DNA of 16,862 nt, from assembly GCA_903813345.2 (NCBI GenBank), contig CAIIXF020000008.1, positions 30,446,005 through 30,462,866 of the forward strand, read 5' to 3'. The translations under genes and the position numbers were made by a program. Under the pieces are notes generated by a model. It made no database searches, was not told where the DNA came from, and saw only the letters and a list, made by a program, of their open reading frames with translations. The stretch comes from Owenia fusiformis (Eukaryota; Annelida; Polychaeta; Sabellida; Oweniidae). Shown here piece after piece: positions 1 through 9,200 of the stretch (positions are counted from its first letter, which is position 1; every line of letters begins with the position of its first letter).

Positions 1-17
1 TATGACGATAATTTGAA

Positions 18-38
18 TATATATATATATATATATAA
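18..38. repeat. AT dinucleotide microsatellite
   Basis: Uninterrupted alternating A and T over about 20 bases at the left edge of the window. A similar shorter run occurs near 1208-1221. Confidence 0.8.
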
Positions 39-101
39 GTAAAAATAAGAAGAACTAATAAAATACGTTTGAAAATCTAAACATGTTTCTTTATTCCTCA
101 G

Positions 102-136
102 TAGATTTTTCAAAAATGAGAACAAGAGGTATACAG
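102..136 (+). CDS. Candidate 35-nt internal exon upstream of the TSP1 exon
   Basis: A good pyrimidine-rich acceptor (tttctttattcctcag) ends at 101 and a consensus donor (ACAG then GTAAGT) begins at 137, leaving a 35-nt segment. One frame is open, reading RFFKNENKRYT with a single base left over. That phase-1 end joins exactly to the exon at 2822 and would complete its Asp codon. Only splice strength and phase support it. The segment is too short to show homology and chance pairs of sites occur in AT-rich DNA, so this is tentative. Confidence 0.35.
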
Positions 137-620
137 GTAAGTATGACGTAATATTAATATAATTAATTAAACGTCATGGAAACCATAGATCGAGGAGATC
201 CTTATAAATTTCTATTTGGAGGATACAATTTATTAGACAGCAGAGTGAAGGTTATAATTGGTACTTTAATGATACAACGTATGACTTCCTTCTTCAGTTA
301 ATGTATGTATTGGCAAGTATTAGCAAAGTATGCTAGTTCGACTAGCGCTTCGGAGGATACAAGTTTTTGGCAAATCGTATATGTCTAACATTGTTCAACT
401 CATTCCAAAGTAAGAAGTAAAATTCAAAACGATGTGGGGAGCAGGACACAAATGCATACTTAGAAAATATCAACGTGAATGTTACGTCAAGAAGTCGAAG
501 TTAACAGCAGTTCTAAATCAGATTGAAGCAAGATAAAATCTCGTTACGCTCTACATTAAAGATCATTTTTTTATATATAAAAATAATGCAATCTTGTATC
601 ATTAAAAAACTATGAAAACG

Positions 621-855
621 AAAAAGTCTAGTAAATATATCATATCTCCAATTTGAGCGTTTATGTGTGCTCAACTAATGGAAAAATGCAATTCCTTTGA
701 CCATATCTTAATATCTTATATCGTTTTGACCATAAACTGAAGAAAAAGTCTCATATATATCAGTATATCAATATTGTAATGATAATTTGATCGTTTATGA
801 GTGTTCAACTAATGGAAAAATGTAATTTCATTTGATTATATCTCAATATCATTCT
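621..855. repeat. Two-copy tandem duplication, about 120-bp unit
   Basis: The stretch 621-724 is repeated in diverged form at 742-855. Both copies start with 'aaaaagtct' and share 'cgtttatg', 'gtg(c/t)tcaactaatggaaa' and a final 'atatct(t/c)aatatc'. Copies are adjacent and in the same orientation, with small indels. They have no coding capacity. Most likely a local duplication in the intron. Confidence 0.7.
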
Positions 856-2130
856 ACTTATAAAGTTATGTTCCTGAATATTTAAGAAGATTAAACAACA
901 GCTGCTGATACATTCGCCGTCTTGATCAGAAAGATCACTGAAAGCTGCTTGCAAATCACTAGATATAGAAAGGGTTGTAAATAAAGTCCATCCTTGTGTG
1001 TGCCCTATAATTATTTAATTTGCCAAAAAAAAATCCTTATACTTATATCGTACTATGTATATAGATGTAAAGTATATAATTATGCTGATCACCATCTTCC
1101 AAGGCCTGCATTTAGGGTATAAAGTATATCTCTCTGAATTTGGAATCAGCATAAAATAAAACAAAATTTAAAACATAAAAGAGCAAAATGTTTCTAATTG
1201 TAATTCAATATATATATATATTAGTATTCAAAAACAGGACTTAACGATCTTAGCACAAGTACCAAACGGAAAGGGCGACAAGTTGTAATGAAACTTGGCA
1301 AGAAAAAAGCAAACTCTAAGTGTACACCAGTCATAAGAAACACAAATCCTATATATTCCCAAACCAAGATCTAACGTGAAAAAGAAACAATGTCTAATAC
1401 CCCCTTTCCAAGCCATTCAAGAACTAAGATATCACAATTCAAGACCAGAAAACCAAGGGACATTTCATTCATACTGAAGTCATTGCAATATTTAAAATAG
1501 AAAAAATTGAGATTGATAGCCGTACTCATATAATCAAAAAAGTAGTAGACACAAGTACTCATAAAAGATGTGGGATAAATAAAACCCAGTCTCAAACTCC
1601 ATGGGCGTTTTGAAGGGTCAAGATCCATTCGAAACGTCGTCGCTATAATCCATAAAACACAATAATTCAATATCTTTCAATAAGGATGAGCCAAACTGTT
1701 GTCAGAATTTCGTAATCGCTTTTTTATTTTAACTATCTACATGTAGTTTATGTTTCTGTTTCTTAAAATGGCCACCTCGACTTAAAGGTTGTTCGTATCC
1801 TGTGTCGAGTTATTCTGTCCCCAAATGTAGTTTGTTGTCGCAAACTAGTACGAGGGGTGAACTAAAATAGAAATATACATTTGATTCACATTTGCACGCC
1901 TTTCAATAAAAACAAGACATACAGTGATACATATCGCACTTTGAAGAGCAAAACCTAATCTGATCCTGGCAGTACTTTATGACAAGAATTGATTTGTAAT
2001 TGTAAATTGTAATCAAAAAAATATTTTTGACAATTTAAAGGTCACTGATCGAAGGTCAACACACGTAAGATCTTAAATCTAAGGTCAGAACGAACTCCTG
2101 AGTATTTTAAGATAATTTAAAAAAAGAATT

Positions 2131-2643
2131 GACCAATTTGAAAAATTCAAAGTAGCCGATTTATCAAAGAATTCAAAATGCCCATCATGTAATTTAGCCA
2201 GCATACCCAAAACCTGATCTTGGCACTAGTCTGCTCTTGCATTTGATAAAATTCAGGTTGAACATTAATTTGGTTTCCTTGGAATTTTGATGACAAGATT
2301 CATGGAAAAATTCAAAATTGCCACAAACTAATTTGCCGGGCATGCTTTGAACCTGTCTTCTCTTACATCTGTAAACATTTGAAGCTAAACAGGTAAGCGG
2401 TTCTCCCGTAATTTTGATGACAATGACTGTTTTGTAGTCTCGAACTTAGACCTTGACCCCTTGGATCTTAAAAAGTTCACTTTTCAGACCTCAGGTATTT
2501 TCTAATTAAACTGACCTACATTTGAATCAATAAAATCAACTTTTACTTTTCAAACATCTGAGAACTTTTAGTTGATCGAAACATTTGATCAATTTGAAGC
2601 AAAAAATCAAAATGGCCGATTTATCGAAAATTTCAAAGTGGCC
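2131..2643. repeat. Diverged direct-repeat pair in intron
   Basis: About 56 bases at 2131-2186 resemble 2587-2643. Both begin with 'ga(c/t)caatttgaa' and contain 'gccgatttatc' flanked by 'ttcaaa' words. The copies are roughly 450 bases apart. No target-site duplication or terminal inverted repeat is visible, so the origin is unclear. Confidence 0.45.
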
Positions 2644-2821
2644 TATAAATTTCAATCAGCCTATAAAGTTATATCGTGTGATAATTTTATAAAGAAATAT
2701 TCAAAAATAAAAAATAGAGTCAGGTATCATGAGAACTTTATGATAACCCCTCGTCTACAAATACATTGGAAATAGCTAACAAATCACGAAGCCCTTTTGG
2801 CATTTCGTTTTTTAATTTCAG

Positions 2822-3212
2822 ATGTACCCCATTGGGGCGAATGGGGAGCTTGGAGCAAATGCCCTGGTGTGACAGAACGATGTGGTGTGAGGTTTCGTGA
2901 AAAGTTGTGCATAGATGATAGTGGAGCCTGGCAATTTGGAAAATGTATCGGCAAACGACCGACTGAACAAGGAGACTGCGATTGTAAATTGCCGACAGAA
3001 CACACCGGTGGGCGATCCGCCGGTCGTCAAACCTATAAAGTGCGAAATGTAGAGCCATACTCGTACATAGTATCGATTTCGAAAAACGTTTCGTATTTAG
3101 GAGAAGATACCGGACATTTCTGTGGTGGTATAATAATTTCAGACAGATGGATCATGACTGCTGCACATTGTGCCTGCTCTGATGGTTATTGTTGTACAGA
3201 GAATAAGTTCCT
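2822..3212 (+). CDS. Exon: TSP1 domain and N-terminal part of the S1A protease (His of the triad)
   Basis: Acceptor 'ttaatttcag' ends at 2821; donor GTAAGT starts at 3213; phases are 1 in and 2 out. Residues 1-55 form a thrombospondin type 1 repeat: WGEWGAWSKC carries overlapping WxxW C-mannosylation motifs, followed by CGVRFREKLC and cysteines at 42, 53 and 55. The protease follows. The usual HFCGG is present at 99-103 and TAAHC at 113-117 gives the catalytic His116 (codon 3166-3168). Where trypsins have R|IVGG, this protein has GGRSAGRQTYKV, so no classical activation peptide is visible. Extra cysteines at 119, 124, 125 and 135 surround the catalytic-His loop. Reading on past the donor hits a stop at once, which supports splicing here. 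Confidence 0.9.
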
Positions 3213-6200
3213 GTAAGTTTTTTAGGAATCTATACTAATTATCGCAGTTTCAGCTCCACCAAAAGCTTTGTTGCTGCTTTTATATTACCTTTTCTCGTGT
3301 AGGCCAAATACGAACCAAATATTGCTCTTGTACCGTTTTATTTTCAGAACTTCAAAATGTGATTTGAAAAATTGGAAAATAAGCGCTGGATTATTGCAAC
3401 CACATACAGAGATGATTGATGAGAGCGGTCAAATAGTGGAAGTTGTCAGTGTTGTGATCCATGAGAATTATACAAAAAATGCAGAAGGCGTACCAGAAGA
3501 AAATGACATAGCATTGATCAAACTCAAAGCGACATTTAACTTCACAAAACCTAATGTTCAACCATGCGATCTCCCGACTAGTATTTGTAGGGGTTCTGCA
3601 GACGAGGAATGTGAAAGACATTCAGCGTGGAAGCAATGGGACTGCGAAATAGCAGGCTGGGGTCAATACAAAGCTAACTGTAAGAACTCTATTCTTCGCT
3701 TCTTTTTGAATGAGTACTTCATTGTAGAATCAGAATTGCATATTATATTGTATGTACACGTGTTATCAAATTTTGGCGTGCTGCTACACTTTGGAATAAA
3801 GCCACACTACCCTACCTCGATTGCGCATGCGCGAGATTTTTTACTTTCGTCCAGGGCATTTTTGAGTAAATCGACTGCAACTCGGAAAGCTTAGAATGTG
3901 TCGAATGAGGAATTAGTTAATTAGTTAATAATTGTTACTCACTCAATTCCAATTGTAAATTAGTTAACTTCATGTTCAAAACTACATGTCTGTACAAGGC
4001 ACAACATTTTAAACGTTGATTTGCACAGGGCGAAGTCAATGTAAATTGTTCAATAGTACAGGGCGCATGGAAGTAAGCTGATTATTACATAATGATTTGC
4101 TGGTTTTATACCAAAACCAAATCAGAGATAGTCAGTAATGTACATGGTACATACATTCCTGAACCGATACAATACCAACGTAAATATGTCAGTTATTATG
4201 TTTAATAATATCCAGTGATGTTGCATTCAATCATGAAACGCTCATCAATGAAACAAACACTGTCCTCTTTTTGACAAGAGGAAAAATGTTTTACATAATG
4301 TTCTGCCTTACGGCAAAGTAAATATACATTTTTCGCACTTTTTATTCCTCTTAAAATTTTAGAAAAACAACTAAACTATTCACAAAAATACAGTAACATT
4401 CATACTAGAAACTAGTAACATACTAGAAAACGTATCTACATATGACACAATAACACGCAGTATGAATAACAGTTAACTGAGGGTTTGTTGCATATCAATG
4501 TCAAAAGAAGTAATATATTCAATGTGAAACTTACAAGCGCCTTGTTTATTAATGGATTTAATTAAAAGCATCCTGTATTGCCTCCAATTTTTACTTTACT
4601 GCGCCCACTAATCTCTATCTTTGGCTATACGGTTTTTGTTAACAATTTTCTACAAACTGTTCGATGAATATTTTATGTCAGGTAGCACACTAGGAATATA
4701 TGTAACATGTAGTTTATGTTCAGAAATATGGAAATAAGCCCTAGTCCTCCGTTTGTAACTTAACTGTAGCCTGTACCCCCTTTTAAACGTGGTCACGTGG
4801 CAGGGTAGTGTGATAGCTGATCTTATTGCACAAAAAGCTCCGATAAGGACTATTATAAGGTATTCGAGGTGACTTCAAAATAAAAACATCACATGACAGT
4901 TTTTACTATAAATGAAAACAAGCTTGCATTCGTGAATGCAACTAAGGCTACCGGATAGACCTACTTTTTTATTACCAACTCATTTAAATATGAATGGAAT
5001 AGTGGCAGGTACTATTAATTTTTGAATAATTAGAGCCGGTGTAAACGGAATTATGGTTTCTAGTGTAGGTGGTCCTAGTTGGACCATAATTCAAACCTTT
5101 TATTGCACCACAATCCCTAAGGAAAATGTTCCTTAATATAATACCCTCTGTTCCAAAAAACCTGTGCGTCGTGCAATGCTCATAATTTTTGAAAATGGAA
5201 AGCATACAATTTCATACTTTCTATATGTATCAACGATGTGTATAAAAGTTGGATAAGATATATGGAATATCGAAAACACTAAAGATCAGTAACCATAGTG
5301 ACCTCACAAATCACTGTTGCGAATATTTTGTAACTTTTCAAAGTGTCTGAGGAAAGAATTATTTTCATAACCTCAAAATGATCACTCTGGGCAGAAATAA
5401 GACAGTAAAGAATTAGTCCTCATTGGGAATTGGGGCAAATACTATTTATGTTTAAATGATTTGCCCATAAAATAGAAGGTTAATCCGGTAGCTGGTAGCC
5501 GTCATATGCATTCGCGAATACACGCTAATTTCAGCTCTATCCTCATCCCCAATATTGAGAAAGCAACCAGTTGTCACAGCGGATAAAGCGAATCGAGAAG
5601 AGATAACTGCTACGATTTACACCAGTGCTATTGGACTCGGAACAGCCTGTAAGGTAGGTGGAATTTGTATAGAGATAACCAAAAATTTCAAAAGGCATTA
5701 GTTAAGCGTTAATGTCCATTGAAAATGGATTCTAGTAAAACTATCCAGTTATTACACGTTTCAGCATGTGATACGGGAAATAAGAAAATTTGACAATTTT
5801 TGGGGAATTGCATAAATCTTGTCTAATAAAAATTTGTTGGCATTTCCCCTGATATTACAATATAAAATGTGAGAGTAAATAAGTGAGTAGTATATATCTA
5901 GCAAAGCTGTTAGATTTAATTTGTAGCGTATTTTGTAAAGTATACCTAGGGTTTTGGATATTTTCGAAATAATATAAGATATATGTTCGTTCCAATTTAA
6001 TTTATTGTCAATTATTACTCCAAGAAAGTTTGTTTTTTCAACTAGTTCAATAGTATTTCTATCAATCTTTAACTGATATTTTGGATCATTGAGTTTACTT
6101 TTTGATTCAGTAAAGATCATATAATTAGTTTTATCTATGTTGAGTGAAAGTTTATTGTTCTTGAACCAATTAGAAATTAATCATTTCATTATTTGCAATT

Positions 6201-9200
6201 TTGAATAAGTTTTCTAGGTTATCATCTTCGAGGCATATATTAGTATCATCAGCAAAAATAACTTATTTGAAAATATCTGATACCTTATAAAGATCGTTTA
6301 TTAAAGTTTCACTTTTATCTGAATATGTATCCTCAATAAAAGTTTTTAAAGGACGGTTTTTTAAATAACTTCTGAACCAATCATTAGCAACACCGCGAAA
6401 ACCTAGCATTTCTAGTTTATTTAGTAAAATTGTATGGTCAATGGTATCAAATGCCTTGGAAATGTCTAAATATAAACCTAGAACATGTTTTTTATTACCT
6501 AAAGCAAATCGAATTTGTTCAGAAAAGTAAGAGTGGCCATATATGTTGAATGTTTAATTAGATTATTAGTTTTAAGAAATGTAGAAAAACGTTTATGCAT
6601 TACTTTTTCAAGAAGTTTAGAAAAACACTCAGTAAAGAAATACGTCCATAGTTCTTAAAAAGTGATCTTTCTCCTTTTTTGAAAAGTGCAATTAATTTTG
6701 TAATCTTTCGTTTATCTGGCTACCGAAAACAAATTAATTCGCTGCATAGAGTTGAGAAGATATCACATACATGTATGAGTATCAAATGTAAATACCAACA
6801 CAAAGAACAAGTGAAACTATTGAGCGAATATGAATTGTAAAGATTATTATATTCGATGAAATAAAGAACATTCGATTGATTTGGTAAAGGTTTGGTAAAT
6901 TGTTTCTTTTATTTGGTAAGCACGGAATATTTAATGTGCCGAATAAAGAAGCAGTTTAAACACCATACTGGCTACCCTACAGTATCTCCATGTTAAGTCA
7001 ACATATCCTTGATAAAATACTCCATTCATATGTAAGTTGATTAATTCACAGTTGCTGGAGTTAAACTCATTAATTTTCATTAACAGGGTGACAGTGGCGG
7101 ACCGTTAGTTTGCAAGGACGTCGGCAGCAATAGGTCTGTTGTCATAGGAATAATGAGTTACGTCGAAGATGGTTCTTGCATTAAGGACGCTAGGGGGTCT
7201 ACGGTTCACACTGAAGTGCCACACCTTTTACCCTGGGTGTCAGATAAAATGTCAGGTAATTAGGATTTGAGCCTCTCCAGATTATAGATCATAGGCCTAG
7301 TCGCATATGTCTGTGCATGTTTGAAGACTAATATACAGTGCGTCCCAAAAAACGCAACAAGCAAAAACATTGTAAAACCATAAGACCAGTGATGATTACA
7401 TATTCAATTTCATTCAGTTCACCATTTTCGCGCATGGGTATAAGAGGCATTTGCGCCAAGTTTTGAAATATCCTCAGTCAACTGATTATATTGTGCAATC
7501 AGGTAAATCATTATATGTAATTGGGACTGGGGATTGAACTCTGGTCACAAGAGTTGCATAATCCAAGTTTCAGATTTAGATTCACTGAGAAAAAAGATTT
7601 AACTATAAGTGTCCATCAGTATCCTTGATGGATCAGTTAAGGTTACAAACATATGGAAAAGAATTAAACAGTTAAGTCAGTTAAGTTACAATCATTGCCA
7701 GTGTCTGTCATCTTGCTCGGAAAAATGTTGGGCCCATAACTACAAAAATTGGGTCCATATTTTAAAAAATCAAGGCCCATTTTTGATAAATTGCCACAAA
7801 AAAGGCCTTATGCCCCAAATGCCCATTTTCTGAGGCCCTTCCAAATCTTGGGATTCAACATTTTCTGGGCCCACTTAAAGGGGAGAACCCGGGCCCCATC
7901 GGGCCCCTGGATCCGGCACTGGGATGATGTCCGATATGACACAGCTGCAGGTATACAGTAGGGTGGTCCACTATTCTCGGGCTTACTTATCGGCAAAGAA
8001 GGCTTTTTATCTTTCCTCAGTCATTATCCGGTTCGTCAACTCAACCATTCACTTTCTTTCCCGTGGTCCGTTTCTCGCATTGGTCAGTATACGTCTGTAA
8101 CCCTAATCAGATATTTTGAGAGCTACATGGTGTTCCAAAAGTAACAGAACTGGCATTTTGTTTATTTTGCACCAAATGCCGTGTCTATTTCATTTTAGAT
8201 GTAGTAACGAATATATCGGTAGGTCAATCATATAATTATGATGTTTGCAATTTTGTCATCCCCTATATATCTTATTTTGCCTTTCATTCTTTTTAAGATT
8301 TCGTTGCTATATATAAAAAATGATTGTTATATGCTGTGTCTTGTATCTTTGTTTATTTATTTTCTAGAATGGGGTGAATGGAGCAATACTTGTGAAACAC
8401 AAGGTGGAATGAGACGCCGCACGAAGTCTTGCCTATTTTTCAGTTACTTCAGTATTCGCGGTAACAAATATCAGAATTACCTTAACAATGAAGGAAAGTG
8501 TATTAAGCAAGAACTGGACAACTGCAAAGGTAAGCGAGTTAAATGTTACATATAAACTCAGCCTATGCCATTGGGGTCCAACTATACATGAAAAACGTTA
8601 ATTTGAATTTTAGACCTCGTCATCGATCCATTTTTTACAGAAACGTGTAGCAGTAAAGGTGAAGTATGTTTCGACCGAGACGACTGCTGCCCGAATGAGA
8701 ACCTTGCCTGTGGCGTGTTAAAGCATTGTACGTATTTTTAAAAACTCCCATAAACACTATTTCATTTGTTCATAATTCTTACTAATGTTCAACTTATGAT
8801 TTTTTTCGTGCAGACATGAACCACCACGTACAACTACCTTAGAGTCAACTAAGAACCACTTTCCTGTTAGAGTACATTCTTGTTACCCTCACAGTTCATC
8901 AGTACAATACTAAACAATGTACAGTAGAAACATAAGTCAGAAAAATGAAAAGAAAAAAAATTAATTAATTTAAAAAGTTACACGTTTTTATCAGTACTTA
9001 TTGAACGCCCTTGTATTAGTAATATTATTATCCAGGCTGTAGAGAAACAGGGGGAGCTTGCTCCATTGACGAAGACTGTTGTAGAGGCTTGGCTTGTAAT
9101 AGAGGCGAATGTATAGTTGGTAAGTTTATATTGGCAATGTAAAAGTTTGAAATTTCTAAGTTTAGATATAGGTTTGATAGATTTTTTAATCAATTCCCAA

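Larger units (their letters stand above)
137..2821. other. Presumed intron, no convincing gene
   Basis: AT-rich sequence with scattered stops in all frames. It contains a tandem duplication at about 621-855 and a diverged direct-repeat pair at 2131 and 2587. The word 'aattttgatgacaa' occurs twice between 2280 and 2430. Minus-strand open stretches at 1228-1670 show no recognisable domain and no convincing splice sites, so I do not call them genes. No promoter or signal-peptide exon could be recognised. Confidence 0.5.
3680..5534. other. Intron with possible transposon remnants
   Basis: No exon is visible. A 14-base near-palindromic pair, 'cacactaccctacc' at 3803 and its complement ending near 4816, could mark the ends of a roughly 1-kb element. 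'gcgcatgcgc' follows the left copy. An inverted-repeat element fills 4926-5520. A perfect 10-bp hairpin lies at 5048-5057/5083-5092. Confidence 0.5.

Noticed and set aside
181-303. Short ATG-initiated ORF of about 40 codons near the left edge
   Set aside because: No homology, no signal peptide and no splice link to the main gene were seen.
1225-1374. Plus-strand open stretch with KLGKKKANSK and VIRNTNP, vaguely like the K-rich/TLNP part of a C2 domain
   Set aside because: Only 49 codons, no good splice borders, no other C2 motif nearby. Similarity is too short to support a gene or pseudogene.
1228-1670. Two minus-strand ORFs of 62 and 99 codons
   Set aside because: No recognisable domain, low-complexity hydrophobic composition, no convincing start or splice context.
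2738-3058. Minus-strand ORFs opposite the TSP1/protease exon
   Set aside because: Antisense shadows of the plus-strand coding exon, which has clear domain motifs.
7609-7996. Overlapping ORFs on both strands across the GGGCCC-rich patch
   Set aside because: Several frames are open merely because of high local GC; no domain and no splice structure.
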